From JANLUX01 sp031366005 (lineage in GTDB: Bacteria; Bacteroidota; Bacteroidia; AKYH767-A; OLB10), in contig JANLZB010000015.1 of the NCBI GenBank assembly GCA_031366005.1, forward strand, positions 1 to 12,544: DNA of 12,544 nt, written 5' to 3'. The notes below the pieces were generated by a model that saw only the letters and a list, made by a program, of their open reading frames with translations, was not told where the DNA came from and did not search any database. Shown piece after piece: positions 1 to 5,653 of this stretch (positions within the stretch are counted from its first letter, which is position 1; each line of letters starts with the position of its first letter). The translations under genes were made by a program, and so were the position numbers.

Positions 1-248
1 ATTCTGAATTGGTTTTAGAGGTTTAACTGGGTTTCAAAACAATAGATATATCAATTTTTAAAATATCTTACATCTTTTATTACAAATCCTTTCAGAGTGC
101 AGCCCTTTTAGCAAAACATTCTTCCCCTGTAACGCCTCTTCTAATACAGCTAATTTTACAAAAAACCTTACATTTCCTCTTTCAGCGCTTTACAAACAAT
201 TCTACTGAACGTGCCTCCAAAGTCCGTATTGAAACCACACTAATTCCC
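1..248. other. Intergenic stretch with no recognised gene
   Basis: AT-rich sequence in which I recognise no gene, RNA or repeat. The + frame from 27 to 479 happens to be free of stops, but it contains no ATG and its second half is the translation of the repeats at 249-460, so it is not called as coding. Confidence 0.5.
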
Positions 249-284
249 GTCATTGCGAGGTATGAAGCGATCTGTTGCATAGCA
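249..284. repeat. Half copy of the GTCATTGCGAGG palindromic repeat
   Basis: This stretch matches the left arm and loop of the complete palindromic repeat at 9006-9070: it starts CGTCATTGCGAGG and continues through the CATAGC loop with only a few substitutions. The right arm is missing, so no hairpin can form. It is probably a decayed copy of the same dispersed element. Confidence 0.7.
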
Positions 285-309
285 CTCAAAAGCAAATACA
301 TCCGCGCTG

Positions 310-460
310 TCATTCTGGAAGAACCTTGTCACATAGCTCACAACAATTTTATTCCCGCAGCACAATCCATTCAACGCACCCAGTCCATCCCGAACAATGT
401 CATTCAGGAAGAAACTATTTCCGAGTTCGCTACACAGCCTTGTCATCTTGGATACCTTAG
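310..460. repeat. Degenerate GTCATnCnGGAagaa repeats
   Basis: Three spaced versions of one motif are visible: GTCATTCTGGAAGAACC at about 310, GTCATTCAGGAAGAAAC at about 400, and a poorer GTCATCTTGGATA at about 442. The sequence between them is GC-richer than the flanks. This resembles dispersed intergenic repeats of Bacteroidota. Open frames on both strands here have no ATG or simply translate the repeats, so no gene is called. Confidence 0.45.
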
Positions 461-472
461 GAGAAGAAACTC

Positions 473-500
473 AGCTTAACGGCTAAGCTTTTTTATTTTT
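473..500 (+). terminator. Terminator-like hairpin with T-run
   Basis: AGCTTA (473-478) and TAAGCT (484-489) form a 6-bp stem around the loop ACGGC, followed by an almost pure T-run to 500. This is the form of an intrinsic terminator reading rightwards, although no gene to its left is recognised. The end of the T-run doubles as the -7-like element of the next gene. Confidence 0.45.
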
Positions 501-501
501 G
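494..501 (+). promoter_or_regulatory. -7 promoter element TATTTTTG
   Basis: TATTTTTG is an exact match to the Bacteroidota TAnnTTTG element. Transcription would begin about 5 bases later, leaving almost no leader before the ATG at 509. No clear -33 TTTG is seen, and a match inside a T-run is less specific than elsewhere. Confidence 0.35.
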
Positions 502-508
502 CATCCTT

Positions 509-892
509 ATGTTTGACGCATTAACATGGATTAATTTAATAGATAAAGTTAAAGGTTGGTTTAAAGCTGAGCCGAAGCCGTACAGCGAAGAAGAAAGGGC
601 TGCTCTAAAACGTTTAATTATTGAGCTAAGTAACTTACGCTTCTTATTATCTTATTACGTAGAAGGTAACTTATACCAGGCTACGGACTTCTCATTTAGA
701 GAAGTAGGAAACGAAAATTCTATTAATGAGATAAAAAGTTTATTTGATAAACCGATTAAATTTAATGACTCATTTCCTGTAAAAACAATAAAAGAAATGT
801 TTAAGGAGCCATTCTTTCCGGCTGATATAAAGAGAAAATTTCCATTCTTAAAAGACGAATTAACAATAGAACCAGATAAGCTACTGACGTAG
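509..892 (+). CDS. Hypothetical protein, truncated paralogue of the next gene
   Basis: A 127-residue protein of a family I do not recognise. It is clearly homologous to the product of 1071-1655: both have a charged start followed by KPYS/KPFS, then PIKFNxSFP, a KxIK segment, PFFPxDIKR and a hydrophobic F-rich stretch. Unlike its paralogue it has no N-terminal membrane segment, starting instead with a short amphipathic MFDALTWINLIDKVKGWF. The frame ends at 892, but sequence homologous to the C-terminus of the paralogue continues in another frame to 1065, so this is probably the N-terminal part of a frameshifted gene of about 185 codons. ATG 509 directly follows a -7 promoter element. Function unknown. 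Codon use is very AT-rich, as in the rest of the 509-2846 block. Confidence 0.65.
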   Translation: MFDALTWINLIDKVKGWFKAEPKPYSEEERAALKRLIIELSNLRFLLSYYVEGNLYQATDFSFREVGNENSINEIKSLFDKPIKFNDSFPVKTIKEMFKEPFFPADIKRKFPFLKDELTIEPDKLLT

Positions 893-1065
893 TTTCAATA
901 TCTGTAGCAGACGTTTCACCTGTAAAAGAACGTAAGGGAGTAGATATATTTTTAACCATATTCTACTACCATAAGCACCCGTATTTAACAACTGTAAAGG
1001 AACTTTACTTAGCACTGAGAGATTTAAAACAGTACATAGAAGATAAAGCAAAGATTACTTTTTAG
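880..1065 (+). pseudogene. Out-of-frame C-terminal remnant of the upstream gene
   Basis: In the frame ending at TAG 1063-1065, this stretch encodes a peptide that includes FLTIFYYHKHPYLTTVKELY and LRDLKQYIEDKAKITF. These parallel LTIYYSNPYFTTIKDFY and LRDLKEYLEVKYKVNF at the end of the neighbouring paralogue. The upstream gene is in the other frame and stops at 892, so the join needs a -1 shift (or one missing base) somewhere near 880-892. The middle part is about a dozen residues shorter than in the paralogue, so more than one change may have occurred. A sequencing error cannot be excluded. Confidence 0.7.
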
Positions 1066-1070
1066 ATAGT

Positions 1071-1655
1071 ATGAAAGAAGGAATAATAATAACTGTAATA
1101 GGTGGTATTATCTTAATGGTAATAGGTTACTTTGTTAAAAAGAAAGAGAAGCCTTTCTCCGATAATGAGAAGGAGCTATTACAGAATTTTATAAAGGAAT
1201 TAAACGAAGTCTTTATTTATATTTCTGGAAACAATATAGATGCCGCTATAAATTTTAATGATGTTGGTAAAGAAGATTATTTGGCAAGTATTAAAGAGAT
1301 ATTAGATATACCGATAAAGTTTAATACTTCCTTTCCTACAAAACAAATTAAGGATTTAGTAGAGAGTCCATTCTTTCCAATTGATATAAAAAGAGAATTT
1401 TTTTTTTTATTAAGTCCTCCTTATAGTAATATTACTACTCAATATGAAGGAGTCATTATAAGAGTATTACGTAAAGATGACTTTCCAATATTATTAAAGT
1501 TACTTGCTCAAAAAGTTAAGCCACATATAATTGTAGGCGCTCCCATGCTTACAATCTATTATAGTAATCCTTATTTTACTACGATAAAAGATTTTTATAA
1601 AGGGCTGAGAGATTTAAAAGAATACTTAGAAGTAAAATATAAAGTAAACTTTTAA
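1071..1655 (+). CDS. Hypothetical membrane-anchored protein, tandem paralogue
   Basis: A 194-residue protein of unknown function. Residues 4-22 are a single hydrophobic segment (IIITVIGGIILMVIGYFV) followed by KKKEK, which predicts an N-terminal anchor with the rest in the cytoplasm. The soluble part shares PIKFNxSFP, PFFPxDIKR and the C-terminal LRDLKEYLE with the frameshifted gene just upstream; only 5 bases separate the remnant stop at 1065 from this ATG, so the pair is a tandem duplication probably transcribed together. Codons for KREFFFLL contain an uninterrupted run of 11 T (1398-1408), a possible slippage site. The stop overlaps that of the convergent gene by 4 bases. I recognise no catalytic motif. 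Confidence 0.7.
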   Translation: MKEGIIITVIGGIILMVIGYFVKKKEKPFSDNEKELLQNFIKELNEVFIYISGNNIDAAINFNDVGKEDYLASIKEILDIPIKFNTSFPTKQIKDLVESPFFPIDIKREFFFLLSPPYSNITTQYEGVIIRVLRKDDFPILLKLLAQKVKPHIIVGAPMLTIYYSNPYFTTIKDFYKGLRDLKEYLEVKYKVNF

Positions 1656-2083
1656 AGCGCAGAGGGGGCTGGCACATTAAAGATAATACCTGGCTCTATA
1701 AACTTCGGGTTATTTAATTCGTTAGGAAAGTATGAAGCCATATAAACTTCCTTTGACTTAATAACTTCTAAATGCCAGCCGCCTTTATACCCTTTAATAT
1801 AATTCGTAATCCCTTCCCCCGTATTTTTATACTGATACAAGCGTAAACAGCCACTACTATCCTTATCTGGTAATACTGTTACTTCTTTTACAGTTATCCT
1901 ATTATCTTCTACTACTGAATTAATACCATGTTCGGTTAAACAGTTAACCAATGTATTACAGAAGTTAACCGCTGAGCATTCAATAGTGAGAGTTAAATCG
2001 TCATGATAACCTCTTACATCGAAATTTTTAAACTGATAAGTACTTTGTCTTATTCCGTCTTCCTTATGAAACATTGTTTCCAT
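1652..2083 (-). CDS. Hypothetical protein, 143 aa
   Basis: A 143-residue soluble protein without signal peptide or membrane segment, of no family I recognise. It has alternating hydrophobic stretches (DDLTLTIECS, NRITVKEVTVLP, GWHLEVIKSKEVYMASYF) that suggest a mainly beta fold. The start ATG at 2083 lies about 28 bases downstream of a perfect -7 element on the minus strand (2111-2118), which supports the start and the expression of the gene. It is divergent from the DUF2971-like gene and convergent with the membrane-anchored paralogue, sharing four bases at the stop codons. Function unknown; it belongs to the AT-rich accessory block. Confidence 0.65.
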   Translation of the reverse strand: METMFHKEDGIRQSTYQFKNFDVRGYHDDLTLTIECSAVNFCNTLVNCLTEHGINSVVEDNRITVKEVTVLPDKDSSGCLRLYQYKNTGEGITNYIKGYKGGWHLEVIKSKEVYMASYFPNELNNPKFIEPGIIFNVPAPSAL

Positions 2084-2110
2084 TTTGTTAAGTTGTTAAG
2101 TTTTCGCTTA

Positions 2111-2118
2111 CAAAAGTA
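2111..2118 (-). promoter_or_regulatory. -7 promoter element TACTTTTG (minus)
   Basis: Read on the minus strand this is TACTTTTG, an exact TAnnTTTG match, placed to give a leader of about 23 bases for the gene starting at 2083. It is divergent to the element at 2163-2170. Confidence 0.55.
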
Positions 2119-2162
2119 TATTAAATTTTTCTAACTCCTTTTTTCTTTTATCCTTATTAATC

Positions 2163-2170
2163 TAAGTTTG
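2163..2170 (+). promoter_or_regulatory. -7 promoter element TAAGTTTG
   Basis: Exact TAnnTTTG match 19 bases before the ATG at 2190, predicting a short leader of about 15 bases. With the minus-strand element at 2111-2118 it forms a compact divergent promoter region. No clear -33 TTTG. Confidence 0.55.
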
Positions 2171-2189
2171 TAACTTAATTAAATTTATA

Positions 2190-2846
2190 ATGGAAGTTAA
2201 TCAAACAGACGAAGTAAAAGTTATTTATAAGTATATGAATAGTAAGTACGTTAAAGATTTTTTAGAGAAAGGAAGTTTACAAATTGGTACTATTGAATAC
2301 TACAAAACATTTGACCATGCAGAGATTGGTGACCCGTTAGAAGGAATGAAGAGTGGAAAGACTGTAGTAGAAGAAGGAACATTTAGAGACGGAGCGCCTC
2401 TTCCTGGAGCATTAGGAGAATTATTAGGAGCAAATTTAGCTTTAGGAGGAGGAATAGAATTTCATAACGTTTCCGCTATTGTAGACACTACATTAGCTAA
2501 TGCCTACGCCTTTTGCGCTACCGAAGTTCCAAATAAAGCAAGTATGATTAAATGTGGTTATGACGCTTGTATTAAAATAAATAATCCTTTGCAGTTTGCT
2601 AAAATCATAGGAATGAAATTGCATAAACAAAGATTAATAAATCCAAACTTTGTAGCTATGTTATGTAAATACGAAGGTAAGGTAAGCGATTACTATGCAA
2701 AAGATGACTACTGGTTAAAGCCCGAACACCTTAAACACCAGGCTGAGTATCGAATAGTATATAACCCTATTCCAGGTAAAGAAATAAAAGAGATAGTAAT
2801 AGAATGTAGAGAGCTTACTCCGTTGTTAGAACTTTATTCTTTGTAA
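2190..2846 (+). CDS. DUF2971-like protein
   Basis: A 218-residue soluble protein. The order of motifs resembles the DUF2971 family: YKYM near residue 13, FLEKGSLQIGTIEYYKTF (24-41), the acidic IGDPLEG (46-52), a central AYAFCATE (105-112), and a late W...QAEYRIV (175-190), comparable to the NDPFE, CFS and W-x-E-x-EYRI blocks of that family. The family has no settled function. Its members are often found in phage or accessory regions, and the conserved acidic and aromatic residues suggest an enzyme, but that is inference. A Gly/Leu-rich insert (residues 67-90) looks flexible. It has its own promoter and ends just before the first 510-bp repeat, whose leading hairpin may act as its terminator. 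Confidence 0.55.
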   Translation: MEVNQTDEVKVIYKYMNSKYVKDFLEKGSLQIGTIEYYKTFDHAEIGDPLEGMKSGKTVVEEGTFRDGAPLPGALGELLGANLALGGGIEFHNVSAIVDTTLANAYAFCATEVPNKASMIKCGYDACIKINNPLQFAKIIGMKLHKQRLINPNFVAMLCKYEGKVSDYYAKDDYWLKPEHLKHQAEYRIVYNPIPGKEIKEIVIECRELTPLLELYSL

Positions 2847-2865
2847 TTAGCTAACTCTTCAGTAC

Positions 2866-2903
2866 CCGCAGAGTCTTCGCTTTTATTTCGCGAGACTCTG
2901 CGG
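2866..2903 (+). terminator. CCGCAGAGTCT hairpin at the start of repeat copy 1
   Basis: CCGCAGAGTCT (2866-2876) pairs perfectly with AGACTCTGCGG (2893-2903), an 11-bp GC-rich stem with a 16-base loop, 20 bases after the stop of the DUF2971-like gene. There is no T-run after it, so termination would be weak or factor-dependent. Confidence 0.5.
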
Positions 2904-3052
2904 TTTAGGAGCACTATATTGCTTAATACTATATTGCACATCTTCTAAATTTCTTATGTAAGAAATCTGAATTTTTCAGCACCTGGTCAGCATCTCGCAA
3001 TCAATCCCTGCTACCCCAAGCCTCTTGGCTTGTGGTTCTAATAAACCAAAAC

Positions 3053-3074
3053 AAAAAAGCCTGCAATCGCGGGC
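3053..3074 (-). terminator. Minus-strand intrinsic terminator in repeat copy 1
   Basis: Read on the minus strand: GCCCGC, loop GATT, GCAGGC, then a run of six T. The six-base stem has one G-T pair. The equivalent in copy 2 (4359-4380) keeps the hairpin and T-run. It implies leftward transcription arriving from the right half of the repeat, although no minus-strand gene lies there. Confidence 0.6.
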
Positions 3075-3178
3075 GGTAACATAACGAAACATTCCATTTT
3101 ATTCCTGAACTAAGCGTTTTCAAATCTTAGCCTGAATGACGGGCCTATCATTTCCGAATTAAATAATTAAAGTTTTTC

Positions 3179-3210
3179 CTTGACTTGTATATTGTAAAGG
3201 TCGTTACTTT
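3179..3210 (+). promoter_or_regulatory. Promoter-like sequence inside repeat copy 1
   Basis: TTG, 21 bases, then TTACTTTG, close to the Bacteroidota TTTG ... TAnnTTTG arrangement with one mismatch in the -7 element. The same site in copy 2 reads TTAATTTG, so the functional positions survive a substitution. It would fire towards the gene that follows each copy. Speculative without transcription data. Confidence 0.3.
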
Positions 3211-3378
3211 GCCACGCTGAAATAAATGTTATTAAAATCTTCATGATATATGAAATCTAGATTGACTATTGGATTATGCATTTTAATTATTGGATTATTA
3301 ATACTATCCTCTTTTTCCCACTGATTTCTTTAGACCTTACCTTGATAACTTTATGAAAAATATTTTTTCACTGCCTTG

Positions 3379-3386
3379 TATCTTTG
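3379..3386 (+). promoter_or_regulatory. -7 promoter element TATCTTTG
   Basis: Exact TAnnTTTG match 10 bases beyond the end of repeat copy 1. If used, it gives a leader of about 220 bases before the preferred start at 3610, containing the palindromes at 3448-3484. Confidence 0.4.
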
Positions 3387-3447
3387 TATCTCGCCACCCG
3401 GCAGGTCGCAAGGCACCTGTTGGACGCTAGTTTGTTTATTATTTCAA

Positions 3448-3484
3448 CACCTGTCAGGTGAAATCCTAACTGTTAGGTGACAGG
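3448..3484 (+). promoter_or_regulatory. Nested palindromes upstream of the secreted-protein gene
   Basis: Two 13-bp palindromes with a single central T stand side by side: CACCTGTCAGGTG (3448-3460) and CCTAACTGTTAGG (3465-3477). An additional pair CCTGTCA (3450-3456) / TGACAGG (3478-3484) spans both, so alternative hairpins are possible. Palindromes of this form are typical of operators or of competing RNA hairpins. They are unique to this locus, as the corresponding position after repeat copy 2 lacks them. Confidence 0.4.
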
Positions 3485-3609
3485 CTCACATGAAGAATGC
3501 AAAAATTAAAGGTGAAATTAAACTGAATAAAATTTTCCATTCCGAAATAAAACCTTCACAGGCATTGCTTTTGTTAGGATTAACAGAAGAAACAAAACAA
3601 ATAAATAAG

Positions 3610-4116
3610 ATGAAAAAAACAATTTTAATAGCGATGGCAACCATGATTGCCTCCTATGGATTCGGTCAAAAGCCGGGCAGCAAAACAGAAACGGTGAATG
3701 CAGTGCCAGCACAAACACAAGCTGCACATCCAGCCAGCAGCATTAGCCAGGATAAAAAGATGGATAAAGCAAACATTAAGCAAAATGGAGCAGAGGCAGC
3801 CGCAGCGCGTGCTAACCTGCGCAATGAGAAGGCAGCGTTAAAGGCTGATGAGGCGCAGTTAGACCGCGATCAAAAAGCAAATAACCAGGCGGCTATTGCA
3901 CAGGATAAAGCGAAGATTGAAAAAGACCATGCGCAAATTCACGCCAGCATGCATACCATTGAAAGAGAAAACGGGGAGATAAAAGCAACGCGGAAAGATA
4001 TGCGGCAGGATACCAGGGAAATGCAGGCGCAGCATAAAGAAATTGATGCACAGCCGAAGCAGCACCAGGTAAAAAAGGTTCCTGTTAAAAAAGAGGATGC
4101 TGAACAGGTAAAGTAA
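3610..4116 (+). CDS. Secreted Ala/Lys/Gln-rich coiled-coil protein
   Basis: A 168-residue protein with a clear signal peptide, MKKTILIAMATMIASYGFG, followed by Gln as is usual at Bacteroidota cleavage sites; it should be exported to the periplasm. The frame is open to an ATG at 3490, but the extra 40 residues would bury the signal peptide, so ATG 3610 is preferred. The mature part is of low complexity: a Thr/Ala/Gln linker (20-45), then about 85 residues of charged heptad-like helix (60-145) rich in Ala, Lys, Glu, Asp and Gln, and a Lys-rich tail. No catalytic motif is seen, so function is unknown; a structural or envelope-associated role is possible. Its GC content is visibly higher than that of its neighbours, and it lies between two direct copies of the 510-bp repeat. 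Confidence 0.65.
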   Translation: MKKTILIAMATMIASYGFGQKPGSKTETVNAVPAQTQAAHPASSISQDKKMDKANIKQNGAEAAAARANLRNEKAALKADEAQLDRDQKANNQAAIAQDKAKIEKDHAQIHASMHTIERENGEIKATRKDMRQDTREMQAQHKEIDAQPKQHQVKKVPVKKEDAEQVK

Positions 4117-4140
4117 TGGAAGGTAAGTTATAGAAAAACA

Positions 4141-4165
4141 AGAGCGCGGATTCATTCAGCGCTCT
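4141..4165 (+). terminator. AGAGCGC hairpin after the secreted-protein gene
   Basis: AGAGCGC (4141-4147) and GCGCTCT (4159-4165) form a 7-bp perfect stem with an 11-base loop, 24 bases after the stop codon. There is no T-run; it is followed immediately by the hairpin that opens repeat copy 2. Confidence 0.45.
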
Positions 4166-4171
4166 CAGTAG

Positions 4172-4209
4172 CCGCAGAGTCTTCGCTTTTATTTCGCGAG
4201 ACTCTGCGG
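4172..4209 (+). terminator. CCGCAGAGTCT hairpin at the start of repeat copy 2
   Basis: Identical to the hairpin at 2866-2903: 11-bp perfect stem and 16-base loop, no T-run. With the hairpin at 4141-4165 it forms a double stem-loop behind the secreted-protein gene. Confidence 0.5.
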
Positions 4210-4358
4210 TTTAGGAGCACTATATTGCTTCATACTATATTGCACATCTTCTAAATTTCTTATGTAAGAAATCTGAATTTTTCAGCACCTGGTCAGCATC
4301 TCGCAATCAATCCCTGCTACCCCAAGCCTCTTGGCTTGTGGTTCTAATAAACCAAAAC

Positions 4359-4380
4359 AAAAAAGCCCGCAATCGCGGGT
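4359..4380 (-). terminator. Minus-strand intrinsic terminator in repeat copy 2
   Basis: On the minus strand: ACCCGC, loop GATT, GCGGGC, then six T. The core CCCGC/GCGGG pairs perfectly, so the stem is fully paired where copy 1 has a G-T pair. Conservation of the hairpin and T-run in both copies supports a real terminator. Confidence 0.6.
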
Positions 4381-4784
4381 GGTAACATAATTAAACATTC
4401 CATTTTATCCCCGAACTAACCGTTTTCAAATCTTAGCCTGAATGACGGGCCTATCATTTCCGAATTTAATAATTAAAGTTTTTCCTTGACTTGTATATTG
4501 TAAAGGTCGTTAATTTGCCACGCTGACATAAATGTTATTAAAATCTTCAGGATATATGAATCTAGATTGACTATTGGATTATGCATTTTAATCATTGGAT
4601 TATTGATACTATCCTCTTTTTCCCACTGATTTCTTTACACCTTACCTTGATAAATTTACGAAAAAATATTTTTTTATAGTTCCTCCTTTATAGTAGTTCC
4701 CCCCCTATCGCGGCAGCTTAACTGTGTGTCTCAAGTAAATCGACTTACTGCTTTAATCATTCATCCTGATAGCACCAATTCATC

Positions 4785-4792
4785 TAAGTTTG
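4785..4792 (+). promoter_or_regulatory. -7 promoter element TAAGTTTG next to the SDR start
   Basis: Exact TAnnTTTG match ending only 4 bases before ATG 4797. Transcription would start at or within a base or two of the A of the ATG, predicting a leaderless message. Confidence 0.5.
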
Positions 4793-4796
4793 CAGA

Positions 4797-5525
4797 ATGA
4801 AACTATCAAATAACAAAATATTAATTACAGGCGGGGCATCGGGTATTGGGTTAGCGCTGGCTGAAAGATTCGTGAAAGACAATAACACCGTCATCATTTG
4901 CGGAAGAAGGGAGTCATCGCTACAGGAAGCTGCTGCCAGGGTTCCTTCGGTCATCACAAAGCGTTGCGATTTATCATCCGCTGATGAAAGAGAAGCATTG
5001 TTTAAATGGATAAAAGAAGAACACAATGATTTAAATGTGCAAATTAATAATGCAGGCATGCAAAACTGGATGTCAATTACGGATAATGATTTTTTTAAGC
5101 GCGCAAAAGAAGAGATTACAATTAATATAGAAGCTCCCATTCATTTGACCTCGCTTTTTTTAAAGTTGAAATCGCTGACAACTATTTTGAATGTCACTTC
5201 AGGATTATCCTTTGTCCCATTGATTAAAGTACCCGTATATAGCGCAACAAAAGCATTCTTTCATTCCTTCACGTTGTCGCTGCGCGAACTTGTCAAACCG
5301 CAAAACATTGAAGTAATAGAAATTGTTCCTCCTGCACTCAACACTGATCTGGGTGGTAAAGGATTGCATGATCATGCTCCTCCTGTGGCTGGTTTTATAG
5401 AATCCATTTTTGAGCAATTGAAAGAAGGCAAAACGCAACTCACTTATGGATTCACTGACTCTATGAGCAAAGCCGGACAGGAAGTATTTCAATCCACGTT
5501 TGAAAAGATGAACCAGGCTGTTTAA
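4797..5525 (+). CDS. DltE-type short-chain dehydrogenase/reductase
   Basis: A 242-residue classical SDR, an NAD(P)-dependent cytoplasmic oxidoreductase on a Rossmann fold. Visible signatures: TGGASGIG cofactor loop (11-18), CDLS (57-60), NNAG (84-87), and the catalytic tetrad Asn110, Ser135, Tyr148 and Lys152 (YSATK). The KLSNNKILITGGASGIG start and the overall sequence resemble COG3967 (DltE-like) SDRs; the original DltE name comes from the neighbourhood of D-alanylation genes, but none are here and the substrate is unknown. The Arg at 37-38 after strand two is compatible with a preference for NADPH. The gene stands alone between repeat copy 2 and the fragment of the repeat at 5580, with its own promoter element just before the ATG. 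Confidence 0.9.
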   Translation: MKLSNNKILITGGASGIGLALAERFVKDNNTVIICGRRESSLQEAAARVPSVITKRCDLSSADEREALFKWIKEEHNDLNVQINNAGMQNWMSITDNDFFKRAKEEITINIEAPIHLTSLFLKLKSLTTILNVTSGLSFVPLIKVPVYSATKAFFHSFTLSLRELVKPQNIEVIEIVPPALNTDLGGKGLHDHAPPVAGFIESIFEQLKEGKTQLTYGFTDSMSKAGQEVFQSTFEKMNQAV

Positions 5526-5579
5526 AATAACCATTGTGATAAAATCAACCTTAATTCGCGTATTGTCCTTCATAATTAA

Positions 5580-5653
5580 TTGCACATCTTCTAAATTTCT
5601 TATGTAAGAAATCTGAATTTTTCAGCACCTGGTCAGCATCACGCAACCAATCC
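5580..5653. repeat. Partial copy (74 bp) of the 510-bp repeat
   Basis: Matches positions 2934-3007 of copy 1 almost exactly, from TTGCACATCTTC through CACCTGGTCAGCATC, then degrades after ACGCAACCAATCC. It lacks both the leading hairpin and the terminator/promoter half. The similarity ends where the 21-bp array begins. Confidence 0.9.

Larger units (their letters stand above)
2860..3368. repeat. 510-bp non-coding repeat, copy 1
   Basis: This segment aligns base for base with 4166-4675. By eye I count about 20 substitutions and one or two single-base indels, roughly 96% identity. Within it are the hairpin 2866-2903; two ACTATATTGC direct repeats (2913-2922, 2928-2937); a CAAGCC/GGCTTG stem (3017-3032); a minus-strand terminator (3053-3074); a promoter-like TTG...TTACTTTG near 3179-3210; and two ATTGGATTAT repeats exactly 21 bp apart (3268, 3289). 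I find no conserved open frame and no terminal inverted repeats, so it is neither a gene nor an IS. Confidence 0.9.
4166..4675. repeat. 510-bp non-coding repeat, copy 2
   Basis: Second copy of the element at 2860-3368, in the same orientation and 1306 bp further on. All structural elements are kept: the CCGCAGAGTCT hairpin (4172-4209), the CAAGCC/GGCTTG stem, the minus-strand terminator, the TTG...TTAATTTG promoter-like site and the ATTGGATTAT pair (there 21 bp apart too). The similarity ends in a T-run at about 4675; the sequence from there to the SDR gene is unique. Confidence 0.9.

Noticed and set aside
27..479. Stop-free + frame of about 150 codons ending just before the terminator-like hairpin
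   Set aside because: It contains no ATG, and most of it (VIARYEAI and onward) is the translation of dispersed repeats; no promoter is visible.
3859..4155. Minus-strand 98-codon hydrophobic frame
   Set aside because: Antisense shadow of the secreted coiled-coil gene, whose signal peptide and composition make the plus frame convincing.
2860..4675. Pair of direct repeats as a composite transposon or att sites
   Set aside because: Neither copy has terminal inverted repeats, a transposase or a target duplication, and no integrase or tRNA is nearby.
4784..5140. Minus-strand 118-codon frame
   Set aside because: Antisense to the SDR gene, which has complete family motifs.
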